From the NCBI RefSeq assembly GCF_005239225.2, contig NC_133289.1, positions 4,781,501-4,845,500 on the forward strand: a stretch of 64,000 nt of DNA, given 5' to 3'. This document shows positions 23,501-34,036 of this stretch, piece by piece. Position numbers and translations under genes: made by a program. The first letter of the stretch is position 1, and each line of letters starts with the position of its first letter. The stretch comes from Populus alba (taxonomy: Eukaryota > Streptophyta > Magnoliopsida > Malpighiales > Salicaceae). The notes below the pieces were generated by a model. That model did not search any database. It worked only from the letters and a program-made list of their open reading frames with translations, and was not told the origin of the DNA.

Positions 23501-24530
23501 GTTGTATGCTATATCTAGGGATTTGAGAGATGAAAGACCCTTGAGGGATGATAAGACACTGTCATTGAAGCGATTAACATTCAAAACAAGTTCTTCCAGA
23601 TTTCTTAACCTCAGTAAGTCATCACCAGTACCTATAAAAATACCATAAGCTTTCATGTAACCTGAAAGGATAATGAAGTACTTATGTGTGAAAACAAATG
23701 CTCAATCAACTCACAACTCTTTCATACCATGAATGGATTTAAAGCTTTCAATTTCATTGCCACCAAACTCCAACGACCGCAAGCTTGTTAGATTATTCAG
23801 TCCTGGCCAAATATAATTGTACCAAGTACAACAATTAAAAGAAGGGCAGTAATTAACATGGTTTTATTTGGGAAAGAAAAGGAGAGAAGTGATCAAGCTT
23901 AATTACCATCAACACTAATTGCTCCTTTGAGTTGGTTACCATCTAGATACAGGGTTGTTAAAGAGGAAAGCCCACCAAGGGATGAAAGGACGCTGTTGTT
24001 GAATTTGTTGTCTTCTAAATTGAGAAACACCAAGCTGTCAAGTCCTGATAGTCTTTCAAAACCTGCATGGGCATTTCAATCAGTAGCTTGAAGAATATAG
24101 AATCTATTCTTCTTCTTTTTTCCTGTTGAAATTGCAGTAGCACGCAAACAAGAGATAAACCTTCATTCTCAACACAGCCAACTATAAAATTTCCACTTAA
24201 ATCAAGAGATTGCAGTTCTTGGAAGGGACGAAACAAAGAGACATTTAGGTACAAATCTCCCAATCCCTCTTCCCTTTTGCCTGAAAGATCAAGTACGACA
24301 ACTCGTCCTGTAGTAAAATTGCAGTCAACGCCTTTCCAAGAACAACAGTCGGCTACTTTTCCCCAAGATGGAAGGAATGTGCCGCTTGGGTAATTAAAGG
24401 AGCTTTTAATCCGCAAGAGAGCACTTCTCTCTTCGTCTAAACAACCGTGACATGACCACCAGCTTTCTGACAAAACCATAGCATAAATCATCAGTGTCCC
24501 TGCTAAAGAAGAGAACCTGTTTAAACCCAT
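20582..24530 (-). CDS. LRR receptor-like protein, gene A (9 exons, about 1006 aa)
   Basis: Cell-surface receptor without a kinase domain. Exons: 24530-24161, 24062-23907, 23802-23728, 23631-23473, 23386-23303, 23216-23142, 22988-22818, 22592-22443, 22362-20582. Total 3021 nt in one frame, all introns phase 1 with GT-AG ends. Exon 1 gives a signal peptide ([20 protein letters not shown]), the [11 protein letters not shown]-cap and the LRRNT cysteines ([10 protein letters not shown]). The middle exons each encode one or two LRRs. The last exon holds most LRRs (LxxLDLSxNxLxGxIP), an island near [20 protein letters not shown], four further LRRs, NPLLCGPPL, a transmembrane helix ([20 protein letters not shown]) and a 40-aa tail beginning [11 protein letters not shown]. 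The family (RLP1/14/15/56, Cuscuta-receptor-like) senses extracellular ligands with kinase partners. Skipping the fifth exon gives 978 aa, also in frame. Ligand unknown. Confidence 0.9.
23213..23552. repeat. 170-bp tandem duplication creating a candidate LRR exon in gene A
   Basis: Two direct copies (23213-23382 and 23383-23552), roughly 5% diverged. The unit spans the 3' half of exon 4, its donor, the following intron and its acceptor, up to the first bases of the next exon. On the minus strand the duplication therefore builds an 84-bp segment (23386-23303) with an acceptor (cctag) and a donor (gtaacc). Its phase-1 reading ([13 protein letters not shown]... to ...SFNVT) is an intact LRR with no stop. 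Gene B has a single copy. Confidence 0.85.
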
Positions 24531-24580
24531 GTGGACTCCTCAATGAAATTATGTATCGAAAAACAACGGTCAGAGGCTCT

Positions 24581-24590
24581 TTATAAATAA
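24581..24590 (-). promoter_or_regulatory. TATA box of gene A
   Basis: Minus-strand TTATTTATAA about 50 bp upstream of the ATG at 24530. The same motif and flanks precede gene B (about 53724-53733) and the truncated copy at 28140-28150, so the core promoter was duplicated with exon 1. Confidence 0.6.
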
Positions 24591-24599
24591 GATCGTTGG

Positions 24600-25319
24600 A
24601 CTGCAATTTGCAATATCACAATCAAATGTCATAATTTTCCACCGGCCATAGACAAAGTCCTCTCTTTCGGCTTATTTACTTTTTTTCTTTTCTACAATAA
24701 TAGAGAAATAGACAAATTAAATGGTCTATCCATGCAATGCCTTCTTCCCTACGGCAAAGACAGTGACCCATCTATATCAGTTTTTTTTAGAATCTGTTTT
24801 TTTTTATATATATATTTAAAAATATTTTTAAAAAAATTTAAATTTTTTTCATTTTTTTATTTACTTTAAATTAATATGTTTTTAATGTTTTTAAATTATT
24901 TTGATGTGCTAATATTAAAAATAATTTTTTTAAAAAATAAAAAAACATTATTAATATACATTTTAACATAAAATATTATTTAAAAAACAATTATAATTAT
25001 ATTATCGAACAATCTCGTGTTTGTAGAAAATAACATAACGCGTACACAACAAAATATTCTATCAAACAATACGTGTTTGTAGAAAATAACATAACGCGTA
25101 CACAACAAAAATTCAAAGAGAAATAGACAAATGAATGCTTTCAGTAACGAGTGCAACCTACCTCTCTGACCCAAGTGTCAGTCTATGTTAATGGTAGTAG
25201 AAAATTCAAAGAGTCAGCCTTGAGATTCCTTGTCAAATTAAGCCACATAAGTCATCTCAACCACACATAAACAAGTTGCTATTTTAACTTTAATTTAATA
25301 ATAAATAATAAATATGATG
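24600..25319. repeat. 5' flank of gene A with AT-rich repeat units
   Basis: 24790-25080 is one unit of the AT-rich repeat found three times upstream of gene B (53860-55080). Two short copies of a tgtttgtagaaaataacata motif lie at 25019 and 25073. 25150-25319 matches 55090-55200. No gene seen. Confidence 0.6.
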
Positions 25320-25324
25320 GGTAT

Positions 25325-27229
25325 TGTCTCACGTCGAAAAAATCCACGCGCGGCATCGGCTGACGATTTTTCTCGTATGTTGTTGCGTTTGCTTGAATCG
25401 GTTCGTTGGGAGTCGCCACCTAGTAATTCATGGAGGGCTACTAGGAAACCTGATGTACTGGTCTTGTCAGAGATTCACGGGTAAGGGACTGGTTGTGGTT
25501 AGGGAAGGTATTAGCACCCCTAACGCACCATACCTGAGATAAGCTGCTTCGTAGCTTTGACGTGTTAAAGAAGTTTTAATAATTGTCTTTTCATCGGAAA
25601 TTAGAAATATCACTTACGTATAAGTTAATAATTCTTAACCGTGATCCGATCAAAATATTAAATTCTTCTTTAATATATTCGCAATTTTATCATTAAAAAA
25701 TATATATACAAATAAATAAAACAAAATACAAGCACACACATACACTTTCACTATTTTATTTTTGTTTCTTTTCTTTTCTTTTTCTTTTCTTTTCTTTTCT
25801 TTTACATCCATATTTACAAAATACAAATAAAAATTCAATACTAAATAAAAAACATTACATCAAACAAAAATTACATTAAAATTACAATAACAGCCCTAAA
25901 ACAATTTGGAATTCACAGGAACACCTTCTGCACCACTGAAACAGTGCTGGGAGCATTTTCAGGGCAACTGAACGGTGGTGGCGCGTCTGCTCCACGTGCC
26001 GCCACCACTGGCGGCGCGTGGGCTCACGCGCCGCCGAAAAAAACAACGCAACAGGGGAGATCCTCCCTTCTTCCTCGCCGGCAGTAAATACTACCTTTAC
26101 CTGCAACAAGAAACGCAAAAACAAAGGGCCACAAACAGTTGATTTTAGATTTTATTTCCGTTTTCTTTAAATTTGCTTCGGTTTTTTTTTTTTTTTTTAT
26201 CAGATCAGCTTCTCCTTTTCTTCTTCTCGGTTTTGGATCTGTTTCTTCTACAGATCGGTCTGTTATGGGTTTCTTCTTCTTCTCCGGTGGCAGATCGGTC
26301 GTGAAGGAGGAGTTGTCGGTGGTCGCTGGGTTTCGTCTTCTTCTCCTCTGCTTCGGGTGGCAGATCGGGCGGTTGCTCCGTGGCTGCTGAAGCTGTTGTT
26401 CGGTGGCCGGTTGAAGGCAGTGGAGCGGGCGAAAGTGTTGCCCCGGCGCTGCTGTTCGGCCGTCGCTGAGAAAGGAAATGAAAGGGAAGCAGCTGTGGTT
26501 GAGGAGGGTGAGGGGGAGTGAGCGGCTGTGCAAGGGCTGAGCCCTTGACTGGCGAAAAGAAAGAAAAAATCTGATGAGTGAGGGGGTGGCGACCGGTTCT
26601 CCTGAGGGAGAAGAAAAGGCTGGTGGCCGGCTGAAAGAAGAAGAGCTTGTGTCTGTTTTGGGAGAGGATCAAAGTCAGATCGGGTTGCTGCTGTTTTGGT
26701 GGAGGTTCAGATGGCTGGGAAAAAAATAAAAAACAGTGGGGGGGGGGCGTCGGCCGCTGCCTTTGGGTAGAGATGGATTTTAGGGTTAGGTTTCCTTCTT
26801 CTTTGTATTTTTCTGATGTATTAAAATTGTTCCCCCCCTTCTTTTAAAATTCAGTGTAGCATTGTATTTATAGGAAAAGTTTTTGCTAGGTTTTCAAACT
26901 AGTCCCTCAACTTTTTCTTTCCTTCTCTTTTTCTCTTTTTTTTTTTTGTAAATTTTGATTTTTCTTATTTTTTTATATTTTTTGAAAACGAGCAATATCA
27001 ACGTTGACTCGATGAGGAAAATCAATTATTTTAAAAAAAGGCGCGTGAAAAGTCGAACGCGTTCCGAAAAACCTTTGAAAATTTAAATTCCTTTTTTTAG
27101 ACGACGTTGATAATGCTAAAACGATGCAAATATATTAAAACATATTTTTTTGAATTTTTGTTGTTTTTTGCTATTTTTGGATTTTTCAAAAATTTTATAA
27201 AAATATGGGTCAAAAATTGGGTAGCAACA
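25325..27229 (-). mobile_element. 1.9-kb solo LTR, Tat type (TSD GGTAT/GGTAC)
   Basis: Begins TGTCTCACG and ends GGTAGCAACA, flanked by GGTAT (25320-25324) and GGTAC (27230-27234). The paralogous sequence at 55190-55240 has the uninterrupted site with a single GGTAC (55201-55205), which proves the insertion and shows that the left TSD copy mutated. Frames inside (26024-26533, 26205-26672) are LTR sequence rich in simple tracts, not genes. Confidence 0.85.
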
Positions 27230-27234
27230 GGTAC

Positions 27235-27900
27235 AAAGGGGAGAATATACATGATAAACTTTTTTTGTTTTCTACAATAATAGAGAAATAGACAAATGAA
27301 ATGGTCATCGCATGCAACGTCTTCCCTACGGCAAAAACAATGCCATCAGTGTCAATCTTGTTAATGGTAGTAGAAAATTCGAGTCTAGCTAATGCTCTAT
27401 TTGTTTGCTGGATAGTAGTTTTTTTTATAAAAGTGAATTTTGAGGAAAGTGAATTCCAGGAAAGTGAATTTCGAGAAAATGTTTTCCGATATTTGGTAGT
27501 GTAATGGAAAATGAGTTGAAAAACACTTTCCAGTGTTTGGTTATGTCATGGAAAATGAGCTGGAAAATAACTTACTAATATTTTATTTTTCTCAAATTTA
27601 TTAAAATAATGAAGAACAAATCTTACAAATTAAAAAGTTGAATGAGAATGAAATTGAAAAAAAAAATTTCATAAATTATCTCAAATAAAATAAATAATAA
27701 TCAAAATAATAGAGATCAAATCTAAAAAATTAAAAAAAATGAAAGATGTAGAAATTAAAATAATAATAATCAATATTTCATAAATTATTTCAAATAAAAT
27801 GAGTAACAATCAAAAAAATAAGGATCAAATTTGATAGATAAAAATTTCAATAAAAAAATAATAATAAAAAAAGATAATAATTATAAAAATAAGGATTAAA
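27235..27900. repeat. Low-copy and AT-rich sequence
   Basis: 27235-27420 matches segments at 28310-28430 and 55215-55280 (shared tggtcatcgcatgcaacgtc). 27460-27560 carries a repeated gaaaatgttttcc/ttttccagtgtttggt motif with inverted character, suggesting a short terminal-inverted-repeat element whose ends were not fixed. The remainder is A-rich. Confidence 0.45.
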
Positions 27901-27906
27901 GTTAAC

Positions 27907-28089
27907 AATAGCTACTTTTCCCCAAAATTGAAGGAGTGTGCCGCTTGGGTAATTAAAGGAGCTTTGAATCCTTAAGAGAGCACTTCTCTCTTCGTCTAAA
28001 CAGCCGTGACATGACCACCAGCTTTCTGACAAAACCATAGCATAAATCATCAGTGTCCCTGCTAAAGAAGAGAACCTGTTTAAACCCAT
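27907..28089 (-). pseudogene. Truncated copy of RLP exon 1
   Basis: The minus strand from ATG 28089 repeats the first 61 residues of gene A or B almost exactly (signal peptide, [18 protein letters not shown]) and then runs into unrelated A-rich sequence before the LRRNT cysteine pair. The upstream flank to about 28230, including the TATA motif, is also copied. There is no downstream exon, so this is a fragment that could at most yield a short secreted peptide. Confidence 0.85.
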
Positions 28090-28423
28090 TTGGACTCCTC
28101 GATGAAATTATGTATCGAAAAACAACGGTCAGAGGCTCTTTATAAATAAGATCGTTGGACTGCAATTTGCAATATCACAATCAAATGCCATAGACAAAGT
28201 CCTCTCTTTCGGCTTATTTTCCAAATTCATATTCTTCGTGGAAAGTGCTAGGCTGGTATGAGGTTGGAAGGATTTTAAATAAAAAGGATTCTGAAATACT
28301 TTTTTTTTTTTTATTTTCTACAATAATAGAGAAATAGACAAATGAAATGGTCATCGCATGCAACGTCTTCCCTACGGCAAAAACAGTGCCATCAGTGTCA
28401 GTCTTGTTAATGGTAGTAGAAAA

Positions 28424-28500
28424 TTCAAAGTGTCTAGCTACGAGTGGAATCCTTTGCTTTGTGGACCACCACTCCCCAAAAGCTGCAGTGAAGATTTTTA
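28424..28500 (+). pseudogene. RLP C-terminal fragment (NPLLCGPPL motif)
   Basis: The plus strand reads [20 protein letters not shown], the juxtamembrane motif of genes A and C ([14 protein letters not shown]), with the conserved Gly changed to Trp. Neither LRRs upstream nor a transmembrane segment downstream are present. A second copy at 55274-55350 has the same context. Confidence 0.8.
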
Positions 28501-28659
28501 CAAGAGGAATGTTGAAAATATTCCAAAAAAATCGAATAAAAATTTGAAAACTAATGAAATATTTGAAAAACCAGCATCTTGCCACTTATTTCATTGGCTT
28601 GGTCATAGGTTTTACAAAATGGTTTTTCACTTTTTTTTTTTAATGTATCTTTCAAAGTT

Positions 28660-28860
28660 CAAAGTTCGTTTGTGTTTGGTGGAAGAGAGAATTGCTCCAT
28701 TGGAAATACCTTCACAATTATAACTGCCGGCTTCTTTTCCCCAAGATTGCAGGTGTTCGCCGTAGTTTGGGTAGTTAGAGGAATTTTGGTTGTATACAAA
28801 TATACCGCTGGCTTTGTTCAAGCAGCTCTTTATACTACAAGACGAATCAACACACTCGAT
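28660..28860. pseudogene. Collapsed copy of the RLP exon-1 inverted relic
   Basis: Matches 840-1045. The plus strand gives CLVEERIAPLEIPSQL; the minus strand of the adjoining part gives SSNYPNYGEHLQSWGKEAGS. The two pieces of one domain face opposite ways, as in the 537-1547 foldback, but here the right arm (1046-1290 equivalent) is deleted. Confidence 0.7.
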
Positions 28861-30160
28861 CTTATGATTGTTGTTGCTGTAGTAGCAGATCGATTTAATT
28901 TACTGTTGTCTTTTACAATGAAAAAGTTGAGAAAGTGTTCGTTCATGAATTGTATTAACAGCCCACTTGTATGACACTGGAATTCAATTCCACGCTATCG
29001 ATCCTGTGGTTTGGATGGAATTGGTCGTCGTCATCACATGATTTTCCATATGTAATAAAGTTTTCTTTATTTGGCTTATTGTCCCATTGATTCTTCGAGG
29101 GAATTCCCAAGTTTTTGCTTTACATCAATACTAATTCAATGGCTGGTAACACACATGACTCTCGTCTCTCTGTTACGTTCCTTTTACTTTTCACCATGGT
29201 TTTTGAACCCTATCCAAGATTGACCGGGAGCAAATCTTGGATTGTGGGTCAGGTGAAACTTGAGAAGGTTATTTATCAAGAAATTCTCAAATCCTACCAA
29301 TGTCAATTCTAACTTAGCAACATCGTCTTTTTATTTGTTAATAATATATTTAAATAAAAATCAAGATTCAAATTAATTTAAATAATATAGTTAAATGTAA
29401 ATGAAAACAAGATTTCAAATAATTTCACTCTTTCTTTCATTTTTTTTTTCAAAACCTTCACCATTCTAATCCTTCTCAGCTATCATATCTCCCTTCATTG
29501 ATATTGTTATCAAATAGCAATAGTGCAAATAATCATGCTCTTGGAGATATCAAAATTATCCTACAAATCAACAATTCCATTCATATAGGATTTTAATTTT
29601 TCTTGTTTCAAGATTTGTTAGATTAGTGTTAGATTTGTTATTGGATGGTATGAAACATTAATTTAGTCAAACTTGAACCGATTCATAATAAAATTTTTAA
29701 AAAGCATTCACTGTGGCTATTAAAAGCATGTTTGTTTTTGTATTTAAAAAAAAAACAGAGAGACCAATTTGCCAACAAGCTATAATAATAGAACCCACAG
29801 GTTGATTGATGAAACCCTGACCCCATGCTCTGGGGACCGCTGAAGAACACCTTGAAAAATCTTACATTTTACTCTAACTTTTTACAAGAGACAGATGAAC
29901 TGGTCATCGCGCGCGACGTGTTCCCTACGGCCGAAAATAATGCAGTGGCTGTCAGTCTTGTTAGTGGTTGTGGAAAATTACATGCTATGACGAAGAAGAA
30001 GGTTGCTGCATTCATTCATCGCTTGACCTGATGATGGCTCGATGGGCCACCTGCTAAGACAAAAGAAAAGAAAGCTGTTAACAAGCCACGATGTGCCCGC
30101 AAGGTTTTTTCCTCCTATGGAAAACACATTTTACTATCTTGGCGTTTATAAACGGATGAT
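28861..30160. repeat. Low-copy duplicated block
   Basis: 28861-29720 matches 1290-2160. 29740-30030 matches 2180-2460 and 56960-57240. No protein recognised in it. Confidence 0.6.
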
Positions 30161-30517
30161 TGCGTGTCCTTCGTCATGTGTATCAAGAACCCAGTAAAAC
30201 CATCTATTGGACATTGCGAGCGTCCTCTGAGAATTAAGTTGCATCGGTTTTTCTTCTGTTATATGCTCCAGATATTGATGCTCGTAGACGGAGAAAACAG
30301 ATGCATAAGAAGCATAGCTCATGTTCTGCCAAAATGTCATATGAATGTTACTTGACATATTTCCATGAGCTTTTGTCTTTGGCACATCCTCAAATTTCGT
30401 TATCAGTCCATTGTAATTGTCTGACTGTCGGTTCCAAAAGAATACAGACTGCACAGGCTACAATATTTTTGTGGTGTTGTATTACTTTGATGCGTTGGAT
30501 ATTTATTCCTTGCAGAT

Positions 30518-30936
30518 CAAAAACAATCCCTCGGACAATATGGATGACGTGCACTCAAGTAATCATGATTATAACGTACCTGTTGTTTGCTTCTGCAATT
30601 GATGGTATCCTTTACGCCGCAACAGCATTACTTGGGATCTGCTATGGAGTTCAGTTCTCGATAATGATACCGACTGTCTCTGAGCTTTTCGGCTTGAAGC
30701 ATTTTGGTTTATTTTACAACTTCATGTCACTAGGAAATCCTCTCGGTGCGTTCCTTTTCTCAGGTCTCCTGGCAGGCTATGTATATGATAACGAGGCAGC
30801 AAAGCAGCAGGTACCAAATTTGCTGTCCTGTTCAAGCATCTCCTGCTTGGGTCCAAATTGTCCGGTTCAAGCAGCAGGTACCATGGGAAGCCATTCTCCT
30901 GAAGCACATGACATAGTAGATATTCCGGCTATGTAA
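30518..30936 (+). pseudogene. MFS / nodulin-like (NFD4-like) transporter fragment
   Basis: The plus-strand frame reads SKTIPRTIWMTCTQVIMIIT, then GICYGVQFSIMIPTVSELFG, GLFYNFMSLGNPLGAFLFSG and EAAKQQ. This is the C-terminal half of plant nodulin-like major facilitator proteins related to NUCLEAR FUSION DEFECTIVE 4. The fragment begins at a splice-acceptor-like cttgcag and ends at 30936 after a short direct repeat (caagcagcaggtacc). The N-terminal helices and the normal C-terminus are absent. Intact families are several hundred residues long, so this is a captured remnant. Its frame is still open, which suggests recent arrival. Confidence 0.75.
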
Positions 30937-31384
30937 ATTCCCTTTTTTAGAATTTGCAAAATGCGTTGCAAGTTTGAGTGCCAACCCAGGAAATCAACAG
31001 TCATCTAATTCATGTTAATACTAGTTATGATGATAAAGTTTTCCTTTCCATATGACAGCTAAAATGCAATCGAGGAGGATAGTTATCGATGATTGATATC
31101 CTGTTTTAGCTAGAAGTATACCGAACAAGGTTCATGTATCCATTATTTTTGGTTTCCTTGAAAATGCACTTCTAAATTTCTTCGATGAATAATTTTGCAT
31201 TAGTGTAATGGTTCAGCTCAAATCTTTGAGTGGTTTTTTTGAATCGGATAACTGTTGTTTTCGATCTATAATTTAGTTTAGATTGCTTGCATTTTTATAT
31301 AATTAAGTTCATCTTGATCAAAATAAAATCATAGCATACATATTAAATAGACATTAAAACTTGCAATGTATAGCAAAACAAAAT

Positions 31385-33395
31385 TCTTTTCTTATTTTCG
31401 GATAAAAGTTATTGTATTAAAGGGAAGAAACTATATAGAGCACGAGGAGCATATCTCAAGAAGTATAAATGCTTGTTACCTAGTTTATTTGACAAAACAA
31501 TAACAAGTAAATGAAGCAAAAGCTAAAAAAAAACTGAAAAAGAACAAAAGAAGATTGTGAAGATAAACAGTAGATGAGTCAGTCGACCGATTGATTATAT
31601 ATAAAATTGTGCTAAACAAAATCTTAAAATTAGCAAGAGTAATTATATTTCATGATTCTCAGAGGCACCAAATACACCTGAAAGTAGCTGGGATATGAAA
31701 CCTAGTTCGAGCTCTATCAAACGGGACTGAACCAAATAAAAAATATCTTTGCAAACATCCTGATGAGATCAATAAATCTTATGAAAAACTTGATTATTTC
31801 TCTCACACTAGATGAAGTAAATAGAGGTACAGAAGGCTAGCCAAGTAAGTAAATGCGTAAAGTCCTTTTTTTTATTATTCTTCAAGTGCTTGTATGCCTA
31901 CTAAAGTAGATGATGTTATGTCAAAGAAGACCAACCCATAAAGGTCATATTCGTGATAGCACCCTAAATTGTAGCAAAGAAAGGACACTAAAAGAATAAA
32001 TGTTCATGTGTTTCAACCTGTAACCCACAAAGAATATATATCGAAGAGGGAATGATCTAAAAAGCACGTAGTCTATTCATGATATTGAGACGACCTATAA
32101 AGGTAAACAACATGATAAAAGAGTCTCAGGATGAAACCTGAAAATCAGAGAAGATGGTGTATAGAGTCTATGGGTCTAGAATTTTTAAGAACCTCCCATG
32201 CCGAGTCAATAGAGAACCTCCCCCAATGAGTTACCGTTCCAGACACAATGGTTTGGTAAGGCACTCTTGGGTTAAAAGTAATTGAGTACCCAATGGAAAA
32301 AACCCAAGTATCCCTCTTAATGATGTATGGGACCTTAGAATTCCATGACAACCCAGTATAAGTGAGCACCCTAAAAGACACTAGGTCGCATAACCGTTGT
32401 CTATCTGGTAACCAAATAATCTAACCACATAGAGGTAGTAGTTTTAGTACCAATATTAAAGACAAACTTCCTTTTACACCAATCTTTGATGAGTAGAACC
32501 TTCCTCCATGACTAAGAAGACATTAAAAGAGGCATGACATGCCCAAAAGATCTGCCTTTGAGTAAAATATTATGGACCCATCATGACCAAACTGATGATC
32601 TATCTGATAGTAGTCGTTAGCTTGAGAATAACCATTTCATTCCAAGTTTAAGCTTTCCTTATTCTTAGGCCACCTTTTTTAAACGATATCAAACATAGAC
32701 ACGAGCCACCTTAGCCCCTGAATGGGAGATATAGTAGCCTTTATAAAGAAAGGCAACCAAGATATCCTTAATCCTCTTAATAATAGAGCAAGAGAGAATA
32801 AACATGGTTGGCCAATAAAACTGGATGGAGAAGAGAAATGATTTGATTTGTTGAAGATGCCCAACAGAAGTAAAAAAAAAAAAAAAAAACTGAGATCCAC
32901 AGCTTAATCTTGGTGAGAATCCACTCTACTAAAGGCTTATAATCAGAGTGAGTTAGTTTAATAGATATCAATAAAACAACCAGGTATCTTATTGGTAGAA
33001 AACCTAACATGAAACCCAAAAGATCTTGTAAAGAGGTCCCAAACTCATCATTAACTCCTGATAAAAAGATTGGGCTCTTCTTTGGATTTATAACAAGACC
33101 AAACAACCCTACAAAATCATCCAAAGCCTTCCTCACAATCTTAACTGAGTTCTATTTGCTTGATAATAAATGATAAGGTCATTAGTAAAGCACAAGTGAG
33201 TAATGATATTCTGTTGGCACTCCCAGTGATAATGAAACCTCGGGTTCCGTAAGGCCTTTTTAAAAATACCTCTTAAATTCTCCATAGTTAGGATAAAAAA
33301 ATGAGGGGACAAAGGATCACCCTATCGAAGAACCTTGGAATATGGGAAGAAACCACGACTTTCTCCATTAAAAAAAAAAACTATTCTTGTATGAA
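31385..33395 (-). pseudogene. L1-type LINE ORF2 relic, copy 1
   Basis: The minus strand from about 33330 reads RQGDPLSPHFFILTMENL (RT), THLCFTNDL in place of the FADD box, and LDDFVGLFGLVINPKKSPIF (33136-32777). Next comes GTVTHWGRFSIDSAWEVLKN near 32200 and ILCGLQVETHEHLFF (zf-RVT) near 32020. Many stops and shifts interrupt it, and the first catalytic Asp is Asn. The 3' end probably lies near 31385, where an A-rich tail follows a tttatccgaaaa motif. The 5' part with the endonuclease is absent. Confidence 0.8.
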
Positions 33396-33666
33396 AACAA
33401 TTCCAACAACAAAATTGAATAAAACAAATTCAACAAAAAATATGAAAATCAAATATAATACAAAATAAACATAAAAAAATAAGAAAAAAAAATCCTACTT
33501 TAATTTTGTAGTGAGTGAAGTTGAGCAGAGAAAAAAAAAACAAATTCCACATAATATGTTGATTAAAAAAAAAAGAGTAAAACTGAGCAGAGAACAAAAA
33601 AAGAGAAGAGAATGACTTACCTGGTAGGGATGAAAGACAAATAAGAAAAAGAAAAGAGGAGTTAAG

Positions 33667-33707
<41 letters not shown>

Positions 33708-34031
33708 TATTTGTTTTTTTACAAAAGAGGAAGAGATAAGAAGAAGAAATGCTTGTCTTTTGTGATATTAGGGCATCTGGTCTTTATTTGGGTTTTTTTT
33801 TTTTCGATGGATAATTAAATTTTAACATTTTCCTTGGTATTTTTGTCTGTAACATTTAATTGAAAATTTTCAGAGCCCCTCAAATATCATCGATGACTTT
33901 TCAGTCTATTAGTAATTCCATTTGCAACGAACAATAATTAACAGTGTCATTGAGAAGTGAACAGTGAACACTTCTAAAGCTCTCCAGAAAATATCGATGG
34001 ACTTAATCTGTCGGTGATTCCATATATAATA
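33396..34031. other. Intergenic, simple-sequence rich
   Basis: A-rich sequence with a (GA)n tract at 33669-33702. Matches 49115-49787 in copy 2. No gene seen. Confidence 0.6.
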
Positions 34032-34036
34032 AGTAT

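Noticed and set aside
26024..26672. Frames of 155-169 aa
   Set aside because: They are inside the solo LTR 25325-27229 and show only low-complexity Arg/Pro/Lys sequence.
30146..30454. 102-aa minus-strand frame opposite the MFS fragment
   Set aside because: No recognisable domain; it overlaps the flank of the transporter remnant and is not conserved in the related blocks.
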